Source: an uncultured Prevotella sp. (GTDB taxonomy: Bacteria > Bacteroidota > Bacteroidia > Bacteroidales > Bacteroidaceae). Taken from it: DNA of 64,000 bases. The stretch is from contig URUK01000002.1 of assembly GCA_900551055.1 (NCBI GenBank), positions 1 through 64,000 of the forward strand, read 5' to 3'. This document shows positions 16,148 through 24,598 of this stretch, piece after piece (the first letter of the stretch is position 1; each line of letters begins with the position of its first letter). A program made the translations under genes and the position numbers. The notes under the pieces are model-generated. The model had not been told where the DNA came from. It saw only the letters and a list, made by a program, of their open reading frames with translations, and ran no database searches.

Positions 16148-17110
16148 TCATTCTTGATTTAATAAATGCAAGTCGGTTATTCCCATCACTTCCGTCGATG
16201 TTTCGCCTATCCATCCGCATTGTTGGTTTACGCCGGTGTATATCTTCACGAAGTCGGCACCTGGCAGACTGACATGGTTGCCGTCACTGTCTACAGCCCA
16301 GTCAATGTCAAAGTTCGACTCGTTTTCTGTGTTCAGGCGATTATCTGCGTATCCCCAGTCGTATGCGTAGAGCACCCAATAAGAGCCATCTCCATTCTCA
16401 TCGACGGCGTTCTGGGGAAGAAGCGTGCCGCTGAACGTCAGTTCGTTGTCCTCTATCCATTGTGGATAATAGTCCATATCGTGATAACCGTTCTGCGGTA
16501 TGCTGCCGCTGCCGCCCTGATTGTCAGTCCACGGAATGTCGGCCGACGCCTCGCCGTCAGGCCGCGTGTATGTTATCTCATAACCTTTGACGGTCGTCGG
16601 CTTGCCATATTCGCTCCCGGCAAGCTCATACCACTCGTCATCGTCGGCCTTGCCGTTCTTATTCCGGTCGTAAGCTACCATTACTATGCCCGGCTCACTG
16701 CTTCCACCAGGACGCGAAGAATCGCCTGACGTGCTGCCGGAGTTGTAAAACGCGTTGCCAAGAACCTTGAAGTCGGCCTCTCCCGGCACGTTGGTTATGG
16801 TGTGGTCGAAACCGCACACCACGTAACCTCCATATCCTCCGAGCGACACAAGGCCGCGGGCGTTGTTGCCGATGGCCGCCAACACCTTGGCGTTCATTGT
16901 CTCTTGAGTGTCTCCGTCCTCATATTCGGGCATACTGTTGACGAACTGTCCCGGTGCTGGACGATAGTCAATGACCGACGTGATGTATGGACTATGAACG
17001 CCGGATGCCCCGTCATGGCCGTCGTTTCCTCCGTCGTCGTCGCTGCACGAGCCGAATGCCAGCATGACAAAGGCCATCAACGGGAATGAATAAAATGCTT
17101 TCTTGCTCAT
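16148..17110 (-). CDS. Surface lipoprotein of the B12 uptake operon, function unknown
   Basis: A 320-residue lipoprotein with lipobox FGSCS (Cys22) and an acidic/glycine-rich SDDDGGNDGHDG tether. The body contains a stretch resembling a calcium-binding loop (YDRNKNGKADDDEWYEL) and another, DENGDGSYW, then an aromatic-rich C-terminal half ending VNQQCGWIGETSTEVMGI. Bacteroidetes homologs are usually annotated as cell-surface protein. Its place between btuG and the DUF4465 gene under the cobalamin riboswitch suggests a cobamide-binding or receptor-accessory role, by context only. The calcium-binding idea rests on motif resemblance. Confidence 0.8.
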   Translation of the reverse strand: MSKKAFYSFPLMAFVMLAFGSCSDDDGGNDGHDGASGVHSPYITSVIDYRPAPGQFVNSMPEYEDGDTQETMNAKVLAAIGNNARGLVSLGGYGGYVVCGFDHTITNVPGEADFKVLGNAFYNSGSTSGDSSRPGGSSEPGIVMVAYDRNKNGKADDDEWYELAGSEYGKPTTVKGYEITYTRPDGEASADIPWTDNQGGSGSIPQNGYHDMDYYPQWIEDNELTFSGTLLPQNAVDENGDGSYWVLYAYDWGYADNRLNTENESNFDIDWAVDSDGNHVSLPGADFVKIYTGVNQQCGWIGETSTEVMGITDLHLLNQE

Positions 17111-17145
17111 TGTCTGTCAGTATTTTTCTTAATTCTTAATTGTGT

Positions 17146-18297
17146 TCACTTCGTCAGGAATGCGAAGTGCGCCGGAATGTCCCCCGTTGTCACGCTCCAC
17201 TTCTTGCGTCCGTCGGGCGTAAAGCAGTAGAGAGTGCCGCTAACGACATAGCTCTTGGCGTCAGTCACATATATTTCCTTTGTCTCCGGGTTGACGGCAA
17301 GGCCGTAGGGCATGGTTATTTCCTTTTCCGTGCCGTCGGTAATGAAGTTGCGCGACACAATGGTCCGCGTCTCCGTGTCAATCTTGGCGTAAGAGACGGC
17401 CCGCCCGTCAAAGGCCGTATAGCTGTACTCCGAGCCTAAGACATAGAGCATCCCGTCAGCGATGCACATCTCGCTGACGGCCAATCCGAGGGTGTCAACA
17501 ACCTCGTCGGTGCGCGTATCGATGACAAACAGGTCGGAACCGGTGCCGTAATAATCTCCGCGTGACGACACATAAAGATACCCTTGGCCGTCGGCCTCGA
17601 TGCGGTGGAGGTTGATTGCAACATCGATTTGCTTGGTTTCGGTGAACGTATTGAGGTCGATTACCGACACGGTGCGGTCATAATCAGGCACACGATAGCC
17701 CCCGGAATTGGCTACATAGAGCTTTCCGTCAACCACGGCCATCTCCTCCGGCTGATAGCCTACGGTGCATTCTGCTACTACTTCGAGCGTGGCCGTGTCG
17801 ACCTTTGCCACATATCCCAACCTCGCATTGGGGTCAATCTGTACCGTCCCGGCATAAGAGCTGACGTAGGCGTAGCCCTCATGGAACACGATGTTGCGGC
17901 AGTTGGGTATTTTTATCTCGCCTATGTGGCGTGCATCCGCCTTGTCCATCACCTCGACAAAGTTCGAACAGTTGATTACCGCGTACAGTTTCGAGCCGTA
18001 AACCTGTATGTCGTTGCCCACGTCTCCAAGCTCGAGAACCACGTTCGGGTTGGTTTCGGCGTAGATGTTCTGGCGGTAATAGCCGGTGGTACAGTCGAAG
18101 AAGTCGAGCGTACACTTGTTACTGCCCATGTTGCCCTCGTTCAACAGGTAGAAGCCTGTTACCGAGCTGGGGTGCGTAGGGTCGGCTACCTGCGTCCATG
18201 TTGACGGCACAAGCACTTCCTCGTCGCCCCGGCAAGAGGCCGCGAGCACTGCGGCAAGGCAGATGAAAAGATGTTTTGGTTTCATAACAATGCGCAT
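17146..18297 (-). CDS. btuG: BtuG-type beta-propeller vitamin B12-binding lipoprotein
   Basis: A 383-residue lipoprotein: signal peptide with lipobox LAASC, then a seven-bladed YncE/DUF5074-like beta-propeller made of repeats such as VYGSKLYAVINCSNFVEVMD, MAVVDGKLYVANSGGY and GLAVNPETKEIYVTDA. In Bacteroides BtuG binds cobalamin at the surface and forms the lid of the BtuB channel; that function is transferred by similarity and context. The start overlaps the btuB stop as TAATG, indicating translational coupling; an ATG four codons later is also possible. It lies directly behind btuB under the cobalamin riboswitch. Confidence 0.88.
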   Translation of the reverse strand: MRIVMKPKHLFICLAAVLAASCRGDEEVLVPSTWTQVADPTHPSSVTGFYLLNEGNMGSNKCTLDFFDCTTGYYRQNIYAETNPNVVLELGDVGNDIQVYGSKLYAVINCSNFVEVMDKADARHIGEIKIPNCRNIVFHEGYAYVSSYAGTVQIDPNARLGYVAKVDTATLEVVAECTVGYQPEEMAVVDGKLYVANSGGYRVPDYDRTVSVIDLNTFTETKQIDVAINLHRIEADGQGYLYVSSRGDYYGTGSDLFVIDTRTDEVVDTLGLAVSEMCIADGMLYVLGSEYSYTAFDGRAVSYAKIDTETRTIVSRNFITDGTEKEITMPYGLAVNPETKEIYVTDAKSYVVSGTLYCFTPDGRKKWSVTTGDIPAHFAFLTK

Positions 18298-20324
18298 TAT
18301 ATTTCCACTTTCAATGTCATTTTATAGTTTGTTCCCGGCATAGGATAGCACTTCACGACCTCGAACTGCTGGTTGAACACATTGTTTACCTCGGCGGTCA
18401 GCCTCATCCTGGCCTTGCTTATGCGGAAGTTGTAAGACAGGGCGATGTCGCTTGTGTACCATTCGGGCACGAAGTTCTGGGGTATGTTCTCCATAGCGTC
18501 ATAGCGTTCGCCGGTGTATATGAAACTGTAGTCAAGCTCGAAGCCGCGCCACGAGGCGTTGACTATGGCGGAACCGCTGTGCCAAGGGATGTAAGGTATT
18601 TGGTCTCCGTAGTACGAATTGGCGTGGCTCGTCACGTCTTCGGCCTGCTGATAGGTGTAGCTTAGCCGTCCGTCAAGGCGCAGACCGCACGGAAATTCCA
18701 ATGTAGCCGACGCCGAAACGTCAACGCCGAGGATGTCAACACGGCCGAGGTTGACCATCGTCCAGCGGAACTGGTTTGACGTAGGAATGGCTATTATCTT
18801 GTCCTTCACATTATTATAATACGCGTCAGCCTGCACCTCCACGCGCTTCAGCCACGAGCGACGGGGCGCGGCTGCGTAGGTAAAGCCGATGTCATACTGC
18901 GTGGTGTACTCCGGGCGGAGGCTCACGTTGCCGATGAACGTGTAGTAAAGGTCGTTGAGCGTGGGCATGCGGAATATCTTTTTATAGAACCCACGCAGGT
19001 TGAAGTCGGCACGCTTGAACGGTTTGTACGACATGACTACCGCCGGAGTGAACTCCGTCCGGTCGTCGGCCTTGTCAGAGCCTACGGCCACGCGGTCGGC
19101 AACGAACGTGCCGAGCAGGCTCGCCTGCGCCTTGAAGCGGCTGTAATCGGCGGCAACGGCGGCGGCAACGAGTGCCGTGTGGCGAGTGGGATAGGCAAAG
19201 TTGTAGAGGTCGGCGTTCAGCTTGTTCCACTGGTAATCGGCCGAAAGCGACGCGCTCAAATGGCTGTCGAAGCGGTAAAGGTTCGCCACCGAGAAATACA
19301 CTTCATGCTGGCGGTACCTGTTGTCAACGTACATCGCGCTCTCGTCCAAGGCCGGGTCTGACAGGTAATGCAGGTAGTCGTAGGCGTACTTGCCGTTTAC
19401 GAGCAGGCTGTACCTGTCGGTCACGCGCTTGCGCAGCGACGCCTGTACGAACGTGTTGGTGTCCCACTGGCGGTCTTCGTGCTCCAACCGGCCGCGCACC
19501 ACCGCGCCTGGAAGCCCACGCTCGGAACGGTAGACGTATGCCTTGGCGCGCCACGAGCCGCCTTTCAGCCGCCCGAAGAAGCCAGCCTCGCCGCGCAGCG
19601 CGCTTACGTCGCCGTTGGCGCGCACCGCCGTGGTGTCATATCCGCCCTGGGTGCTGTACCGGTACTTGTACCGTCCGTTGGTGTACATGTATTCGGCGCT
19701 GACCGACGAGCTGACGTAATCGCTGATTTTCTGCTCCCAAACGAGAGCCGGATTGGCCAGCCCGAACGACCCTGCCTTCATCGTTGCGCGCAGGTTGAAA
19801 CGCTTGCCTTCCTCAAACACCGGCACGCGGCTTTGCAGATACACCGTGCCGGCCGAGCCATAGTCCTTTGCCGACTGGAAAATCGAGCTGCGCTGGCCGT
19901 TGTACACGCTGACGGCCTCCATGTTGTCGAGCGAGAAGCGGCCAAGGTCTATCTGTCCGTTCTGCGCGTTTCCAAGCTCGATGCCGTCGTAGAACACGCC
20001 CACATGCTGCGTGCCCATGCCGCGGATGTTGACCGTCTTCAAGCCGCCCACGCCGCCGTAGTCCTTTATCTGCACGCCCGAAAAATAGCGGATGGCGTCG
20101 GCCACCGAGAGCGCCGACATCCTTTCGAGCTGCTTCCCCGTAAGACTTTGCACGGGCAAGAGGTCCTTTTCCGCGTCGCGATGCGCCGTAACGGTAACTT
20201 CGCTGATGGTTCTTGTCGACGAGACGACCGTGTCGGTAAGCGCTTCCTGACCGTAAATGCAGGGCGCAACAAGGCCGAACAGGCCGCAGATTATGGTGTT
20301 TCGTAATGTCATTGTCTGCTTCAT
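18297..20324 (-). CDS. btuB: TonB-dependent vitamin B12 receptor BtuB
   Basis: A 675-residue outer-membrane receptor. The start is set at ATG (MKQTMTLRN) eight codons inside the open frame, preceded by TTTTAGGAAGG. A signal peptide ends near CIYGQ. A TonB-box-like SEVTVTAHRD precedes the plug domain with LERMSALSVADAIRYFSG and VNIRGMGTQHVGVFYDGI, and a 22-strand-type barrel ends in MPGTNYKMTLKVEI. The upstream cobalamin riboswitch and downstream BtuG settle the substrate as cobamides. It is the first gene of a four-gene minus-strand operon. Confidence 0.95.
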   Translation of the reverse strand: MKQTMTLRNTIICGLFGLVAPCIYGQEALTDTVVSSTRTISEVTVTAHRDAEKDLLPVQSLTGKQLERMSALSVADAIRYFSGVQIKDYGGVGGLKTVNIRGMGTQHVGVFYDGIELGNAQNGQIDLGRFSLDNMEAVSVYNGQRSSIFQSAKDYGSAGTVYLQSRVPVFEEGKRFNLRATMKAGSFGLANPALVWEQKISDYVSSSVSAEYMYTNGRYKYRYSTQGGYDTTAVRANGDVSALRGEAGFFGRLKGGSWRAKAYVYRSERGLPGAVVRGRLEHEDRQWDTNTFVQASLRKRVTDRYSLLVNGKYAYDYLHYLSDPALDESAMYVDNRYRQHEVYFSVANLYRFDSHLSASLSADYQWNKLNADLYNFAYPTRHTALVAAAVAADYSRFKAQASLLGTFVADRVAVGSDKADDRTEFTPAVVMSYKPFKRADFNLRGFYKKIFRMPTLNDLYYTFIGNVSLRPEYTTQYDIGFTYAAAPRRSWLKRVEVQADAYYNNVKDKIIAIPTSNQFRWTMVNLGRVDILGVDVSASATLEFPCGLRLDGRLSYTYQQAEDVTSHANSYYGDQIPYIPWHSGSAIVNASWRGFELDYSFIYTGERYDAMENIPQNFVPEWYTSDIALSYNFRISKARMRLTAEVNNVFNQQFEVVKCYPMPGTNYKMTLKVEI

Positions 20325-20451
20325 CCTTCCTAAAACAACGCTTCGCACCGTGACGTATGGATGAAACAGGATTTGCGCAGCCGCAAAGGCGCACGCCTTG
20401 AAGTTCCCCCACAGCCTTTCCGCGAAAGCCGTTGAGCATGCAAAAAGCCGG

Positions 20452-20640
20452 TGTGGCAGGTCTTCTGACTTGTTCCTGACGGCAAACGCCTTCCCGAACG
20501 ACCATGTCCAGTGGCATTATTGCCTGCCGTCACAAAAAAGGAACTTACAGCAGCGGGACTGTTCAGGACTCTCACCTGATTCCCTTTTAATCGCCTCCGC
20601 CCGTCGGGACGTGCGGCGAACCTACACGACTGTAATAAAC
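20452..20640 (-). ncRNA. Cobalamin riboswitch
   Basis: Read on the minus strand, this leader contains the conserved cobalamin-riboswitch elements in order: GGGAATCAGGTGAGAGTCC, then CAGTCCCGCTGCTGTAA, the GCCACTG of the kissing-loop region, and the 3' GTCAGAAGACCTGCC (forward 20455-20469). It lies between a consensus promoter and btuB, with about 125 nt from its 3' end to the start codon. When bound to adenosylcobalamin it is expected to repress btuB expression. The outer boundaries are approximate. Confidence 0.95.
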
Positions 20641-20665
20641 GTAAATGTCCGCTGAACGGACGGTG

Positions 20666-20696
20666 CAAAGATAGTCAATGTATCTTAAACGGCAAA
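20666..20696 (-). promoter_or_regulatory. Promoter of the btuB riboswitch operon
   Basis: Minus-strand TTTG (20693-20696), exactly 19 nt, TATCTTTG (20666-20673): a perfect Bacteroidetes promoter. Transcription would begin just before the riboswitch, after a small hairpin GTCCG/CGGAC. Confidence 0.8.
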
Positions 20697-20727
20697 GGAA
20701 ACAACGGCTAAAATTCAATTATTTTGC

Positions 20728-20837
20728 GATATGCCGTATTTTGCATTCCAAAAGGGCACCTTTTGCACGCTAAAAGGCCACCTTTTACAATGCAAAAGGT
20801 GGCATATTGGAAACCGCCTGACCGTCAACAAGTTACG
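20728..20837. repeat. Dispersed AAAGG..CCTTT palindrome element, copy 5
   Basis: Modules AAAAGGGCACCTTTTGC, TAAAAGGCCACCTTTTAC and GCAAAAGGTGGCATATTGG are followed by GAAACC and then by the flank CCTGACCGTCAACAAGTTAC (20816 on). The boundary word ATTGGAAAC matches the ends of copies 1 and 2. It lies between the btuB promoter and the promoter of the following small gene. Confidence 0.75.
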
Positions 20838-20963
20838 AGCAGGCCGCGACACGCCGTAAAAAACACCACGCACGGCTTTGATGACAACGATATTTCGCCT
20901 GTCTTCAGACAAGATAAGCTGCACCTCGGCAATGAAAATAAAAGTATGTTCACGCACTTTTAT

Positions 20964-20994
20964 TTTGCATTGCGCCCGGTTTGCATTATCTTTG
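20964..20994 (+). promoter_or_regulatory. Promoter of the small membrane protein gene
   Basis: TTTG (20964-20967), exactly 19 nt, TATCTTTG (20987-20994). The predicted start is close to 21000, giving a leader of about 20 nt. This is why the start codon at 21023 is preferred over the upstream ATG at 20981. Confidence 0.78.
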
Positions 20995-21022
20995 CAGGAC
21001 TAACCTTACAACCAAAAGCATA

Positions 21023-21214
21023 ATGGAAGAAGACAACAAGAACGGAAAAAGCCTGCAGACAGCAGGCAGTTATCTGACAATCGGTATCTGTTTGGGCGTA
21101 GCTTTCGGCATTATTTTCGACAATCTGGGCGTGTGGCTGTGCCTCGGCGTGGGCATAGGGCTGCTTGCTCCGCACATGTTCAAGAAGAAGGACGGCACCG
21201 GCGACAAGGCATGA
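21023..21214 (+). CDS. Small membrane protein
   Basis: A 63-residue protein beginning MEEDNKNGKSLQ. Two hydrophobic segments (SYLTIGICLGVAFGIIF and LGVWLCLGVGIGLLAP) are joined by a short turn with one Asp-Asn, and the tail is basic (FKKKDGTGDKA). The glycine-rich helices resemble small two-helix membrane proteins of the glycine-zipper type, but no family function is known. It has its own strong promoter and stands alone between btuB and the AICAR formyltransferase gene. The start was chosen so that the gene lies downstream of its promoter. Confidence 0.75.
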   Translation: MEEDNKNGKSLQTAGSYLTIGICLGVAFGIIFDNLGVWLCLGVGIGLLAPHMFKKKDGTGDKA

Positions 21215-21271
21215 GCAATCAACGCACACGACGCGGCGACGCCGCAAAACGCACGGTTTAAGCCCATTTAT

Positions 21272-21302
21272 TTTGAAATACGCCCATTTTGCCGTATTTT
21301 TG
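21272..21302 (+). promoter_or_regulatory. Promoter of the AICAR formyltransferase gene
   Basis: TTTG (21272-21275), exactly 19 nt, TATTTTTG (21295-21302), with a very short leader of about 20 nt to the ATG at 21329. Confidence 0.78.
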
Positions 21303-21328
21303 CACCGCGAAAAGTTAAACTGCAAGAT

Positions 21329-22510
21329 ATGAAAGAATTAGCATTGAAGTACGGATGCAATCCGAACCAGAAGCCTTCGCGCATTTACATGGACGAAGGC
21401 GAACTGCCCATCGAGGTGCTTAACGGCCGCCCGGGGTACATCAACTTCCTCGACGCGCTCAACAGCTGGCAGCTCGTAAAAGAGCTGAAGGCCGCCACCG
21501 GCCTGCCTGCCGCCGCCAGCTTCAAGCATGTGTCGCCGGCCGGAGCCGCCGTCGGCCTGCCGCTTAGCGACACTCTGAGGAAGATTTACTTTGTTGACGA
21601 CGTGAAGATAGAGCTTTCGCCCCTGGCATGCGCATACGCACGGGCGCGCGGCGCTGACCGAATGAGCAGCTACGGCGACTTCGTGGCACTTAGCGACACG
21701 TGCGACGAGGCAACGGCCACGCTCCTCAAGCGCGAAGTAAGCGACGGTGTGATTGCCCCGGACTATACTCCCGAAGCGCTCGCCATCCTGAAAGACAAGC
21801 GCAAGGGCACTTACAACGTAATCAAGATTGACCCTTCATACGTGCCCAATCCCATCGAGCACAAGCAGGTTTACGGCATAACGTTCGAACAGGGACGCAA
21901 CGAGGTAAAGCTGGACGACCCGGCACTGTTCGAGAACGTTCCCACACAGAACAAGACTTTCACGCCCGAAGCGAAGCGTGACCTCATCATAAGCCTCATA
22001 ACCCTGAAGTACACACAGAGCAACTCTGTATGCTACGTGAAGGACGGACAGGCCATCGGCATAGGCGCGGGCCAGCAGAGCCGCATCCACTGCACCCGCT
22101 TGGCAGGCAACAAGGCCGACATCTGGTGGCTGCGCCAGCACCCGAAAGTGATGAACCTGCCCTTTGTAGACAACATACGCCGCGCCGACCGCGACAACAC
22201 AATAGACGTTTACATCAGCGAGGAGCATGACGATGTGCTGGCTGAAGGCACATGGCAGAAGTTCTTTAAGGAGAAGCCGGAGGTTCTGACGATGGAAGAA
22301 AAGAAGGAATGGATAGCCAAGAACACGGGCGTAAGCCTCGGCAGCGACGCTTTCTTCCCCTTCGGCGACAACATAGAGCGCGCCCACAAGAGCGGCGTTG
22401 AGTACATAGCGCAGGCCGGCGGCTCCGTTCGTGACGACAACGTGATAGAGACTTGCGACAAATACGGCATAGCCATGGCCTTCACCGGCGTAAGGCTGTT
22501 CCACCACTGA
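21329..22510 (+). CDS. Stand-alone AICAR formyltransferase (PurH C-terminal type)
   Basis: A 393-residue protein equal to the AICAR transformylase half of PurH. It uses 10-formyl-tetrahydrofolate to make FAICAR in purine synthesis. Typical segments are LKYGCNPNQKPS, SFKHVSPAGAAVGLPL, QSNSVCYVKDGQAIGIGAGQ and LGSDAFFPFGDNIERAHKSG with the terminal AGGSVRDD. The N-terminal IMP cyclohydrolase (MGS-like) domain of bifunctional PurH is absent, and the protein starts directly at the catalytic domain, so this is not a truncation. Such short forms form a known family in some bacteria. Where the cyclohydrolase is encoded cannot be seen here. Confidence 0.9.
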   Translation: MKELALKYGCNPNQKPSRIYMDEGELPIEVLNGRPGYINFLDALNSWQLVKELKAATGLPAAASFKHVSPAGAAVGLPLSDTLRKIYFVDDVKIELSPLACAYARARGADRMSSYGDFVALSDTCDEATATLLKREVSDGVIAPDYTPEALAILKDKRKGTYNVIKIDPSYVPNPIEHKQVYGITFEQGRNEVKLDDPALFENVPTQNKTFTPEAKRDLIISLITLKYTQSNSVCYVKDGQAIGIGAGQQSRIHCTRLAGNKADIWWLRQHPKVMNLPFVDNIRRADRDNTIDVYISEEHDDVLAEGTWQKFFKEKPEVLTMEEKKEWIAKNTGVSLGSDAFFPFGDNIERAHKSGVEYIAQAGGSVRDDNVIETCDKYGIAMAFTGVRLFHH

Positions 22511-22612
22511 TAAAAATAAAAAGGTAAAAAAGTAAAAAGGTAAAACACGTTTTTTAGCGTTTCCTCTTTGCTTTTTTACCTTTTTACCCTTTTACTTTTT
22601 TACCTTTATAAA
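22511..22612. terminator. Low-complexity inverted array after the AICAR formyltransferase gene
   Basis: AAAAGGTAAAAAAGTAAAAAGG (about 22519-22542) faces the reverse complement of the same words (about 22571-22607), with loop ACACGTTTTTTAGCG. It starts at the stop codon of the upstream gene and ends at the ATG of the next small frame. The folded RNA would be a long A/U hairpin and a plausible terminator in either direction. Confidence 0.6.
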
Positions 22613-22613
22613 A

Positions 22614-22808
22614 ATGGCAGACATCGACGACATCATTGCTGGCGGCGGAATAGTGTTCCGCAAGGCAAAAAGCGACAACGGAAACGACAGCGGCAAGGTG
22701 AAGACCAAAGCCAAGAAAAAACAGTATATCACAGGAGCGCACGGCAGCGGGTCGGCACGCCAGAAGGCAAAATACCGCGAACAGCGCGCCAACAGACACA
22801 AGAAATAA
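22614..22808 (+). CDS. Small basic hypothetical protein
   Basis: A 64-residue frame (MADIDDIIAGGGIVFRKAKS at the start) with an acidic N-terminal helix and a lysine/arginine-rich, probably disordered C-terminal half (KVKTKAKKKQY..., RQKAKYREQRANRHKK). No family was recognised. It begins two bases after an A/T-rich inverted array and has no clear promoter, so it would depend on read-through from the formyltransferase gene. A longer frame exists on the other strand but shows no protein-like features. Low confidence that it is translated. Confidence 0.4.
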   Translation: MADIDDIIAGGGIVFRKAKSDNGNDSGKVKTKAKKKQYITGAHGSGSARQKAKYREQRANRHKK

Positions 22809-22891
22809 TGGCCGGACGTAAGCAACGGGGCCATGATAAATGAAAAAATGCGGCACTGTATGCCGCATTTCGTCGTTATAAAAGTATCTTG

Positions 22892-23365
22892 TCAATTTGT
22901 TTTCAGACTGAAACCGATGTCCGTTATGCCGGGCAGGATTTCACGTTTCATCACGTGCCGCACGCGCACATGCAGCGAATCGCCCTTTTGCAGGTCGATG
23001 TCTGGAAGCGCAAAACCGTACTGGTAAACACTAATTCCGTGACCAAGCACATTGCCGTCGTCGTCATACAGGCGGCAGTCAAGCGTGTCAACGCTCACAC
23101 GATGGCCGGGTTCTACAGTCTGGCAGACCTCCAGGCTAAGGCTTGTAAACGGATAAGCCGCCGCTATCCGCAAGCCTACCTCCCGGATGTAACGCCCTGA
23201 CGAGGCAGCCGGAGGCACGTCGAAAACAGCTGTGTCGTTCTTTTCCAATCCGTCGGAAGGCATGGAAACGAACTTGTCGTACACCGTTTCGCCGCCGCAA
23301 GCCGACACTACCGCCGCCACAAACATGACCGGCAACAATATATATAATGTGCGCCTAAGCATCAT
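22892..23365 (-). CDS. gldH: GldH-family lipoprotein
   Basis: A 157-residue lipoprotein with lipobox VVSAC (Cys23) and the GldH layout: VYDKFVSMPSDGLEKNDTAVFDV near the start, a beta-sandwich with YIREVGLRIAAAYPFTSLSLEV, DCRLYDDDGNVLGHGISVYQYGF, and the ending ILPGITDIGFSLK. GldH was named for gliding motility in Flavobacterium but is widespread in non-motile Bacteroidales. Its start overlaps the ricT stop (TAATG), and it is the third gene of a holB-ricT-gldH operon, an arrangement common in the phylum. Confidence 0.92.
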   Translation of the reverse strand: MMLRRTLYILLPVMFVAAVVSACGGETVYDKFVSMPSDGLEKNDTAVFDVPPAASSGRYIREVGLRIAAAYPFTSLSLEVCQTVEPGHRVSVDTLDCRLYDDDGNVLGHGISVYQYGFALPDIDLQKGDSLHVRVRHVMKREILPGITDIGFSLKTN

Positions 23366-24564
23366 TACGCCTTCACTTCCTTGCCTTCGGCTGTTCCTCC
23401 GCCGCCTTTCTTGGCTTGTGCATCGGGCTGTTTGCCGCGTCCTTTGGCCGTCTGTTTGCCGTTTTTATTCTTCGACTTGCGTTTTTTCTTGTTCTTGTCG
23501 AAGCGTGTAAGGCTCTCGTTTTCAAGCAAGTCAACGGGTCGTTCCTGCTTCTTTGCCGTACCGTCTTCCTGAAGTGACAGCGGCTTTTCGCCCTGCTTGT
23601 TCATTTCTATCACCTCAAGCGCGCGCCTTGCGGTAATCACTTCAAGGTTGGCAGGCACTTTCTTGTCGGTGGAATACGTCACCATGCCGGCCAGAATGTC
23701 GCTCTTGAACAGGTAATAGTCATTGTCCTGCGTCTGCAGCACAACCTCCTTGCTCGGCAACTTGCGGCTCGCCTCCATGTAATTGTCTACCTCGTAGTTC
23801 AAGCAACACTTCAGTTTTGCACACATTCCAGCCAGCTTCTGCGGGTTGAGTGATATGTCCTGATAGCGCGCCGCGCCCGTACTTACCGACACAAAGCTCT
23901 TCATCCATGTTGCACAACACAGCTCGCGGCCGCACGGCCCGGTACCTCCTATGCGTCCGGCTTCCTGCCTTGCACCTATCTGTTTCATCTCTATGCGCAC
24001 ATGAAAGGTCTCCGCCAGCACCTTGATTAGCTGCCTGAAGTCCACTCGCTCGTCAGCAATGTAATAGAAGATGGCCTTGTTCCCGTCGCCCTGATACTCC
24101 ACATCGCCTATCTTCATGTCAAGATTCAGGCTCTTGGCGATTTGGCGGCTGCGTATCATAGTGTCATGTTCGCGGCTCTTTGCCTCACGATACTTCTCCA
24201 TGTCGACGGGCTTCGCTATCCTGTATATGCGCTTGATGTCATCTGCCGACTTGATGTTTGCCTTGCGGATTTGCAGCTCCACGAGCTTGCCTGTCAGTGT
24301 AACGACACCTATGTCGTGCCCCGGACTGGCCTCAACGGCCACGATGTCGCCCTTCTTCAGGTCGAGATTGTTGACGTTATGGTAATAACCCTTGCGTGTG
24401 TTCTTGAACTGCACCTCCACAAGATCCGTGCTTTTGGCGTTGCCCGGCACGTCGGCCAGCCAGTCATAAGTGTTCAACTGGCGGTCCTGCCGTCCGCAAC
24501 CGCGAATGCAAAGGCCGCGGTCGCAGCCGTTGTATATCATGTATTTCCTGTTCTTGAAGTCCAT
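23365..24564 (-). CDS. ricT: PSP1-domain protein RicT
   Basis: A 399-residue protein. The N-terminal segment has a cysteine cluster (NGCDRGLCIRGCGRQDRQLN). The central PSP1 domain covers about residues 130-270, with IFYYIADERVDFRQLIKVLAE and the cysteine motif GPCGRELCCATWM, then KLAGMCAKLKCCLNYE. These conserved cysteines bind Fe-S clusters in the Bacillus RicT-YlbF-YmcA complex, which tunes RNase Y; the role in Bacteroidetes is not established. The C-terminal ~60 residues are lysine-rich, repetitive and probably disordered. It lies between holB and gldH. Confidence 0.93.
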   Translation of the reverse strand: MDFKNRKYMIYNGCDRGLCIRGCGRQDRQLNTYDWLADVPGNAKSTDLVEVQFKNTRKGYYHNVNNLDLKKGDIVAVEASPGHDIGVVTLTGKLVELQIRKANIKSADDIKRIYRIAKPVDMEKYREAKSREHDTMIRSRQIAKSLNLDMKIGDVEYQGDGNKAIFYYIADERVDFRQLIKVLAETFHVRIEMKQIGARQEAGRIGGTGPCGRELCCATWMKSFVSVSTGAARYQDISLNPQKLAGMCAKLKCCLNYEVDNYMEASRKLPSKEVVLQTQDNDYYLFKSDILAGMVTYSTDKKVPANLEVITARRALEVIEMNKQGEKPLSLQEDGTAKKQERPVDLLENESLTRFDKNKKKRKSKNKNGKQTAKGRGKQPDAQAKKGGGGTAEGKEVKA

Positions 24565-24598
24565 ATCAGAATATGTTTATATATGTAATTACGTAAAC

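Noticed and set aside
19368..20306. Plus-strand open frame within btuB
   Set aside because: Opposite strand of a clearly recognised receptor, with no motifs, promoter or start signal.
23720..23935. Small minus-strand frame with several Cys/Gly inside ricT
   Set aside because: It lies in another frame of the same strand inside the PSP1 domain. It is not independent coding.
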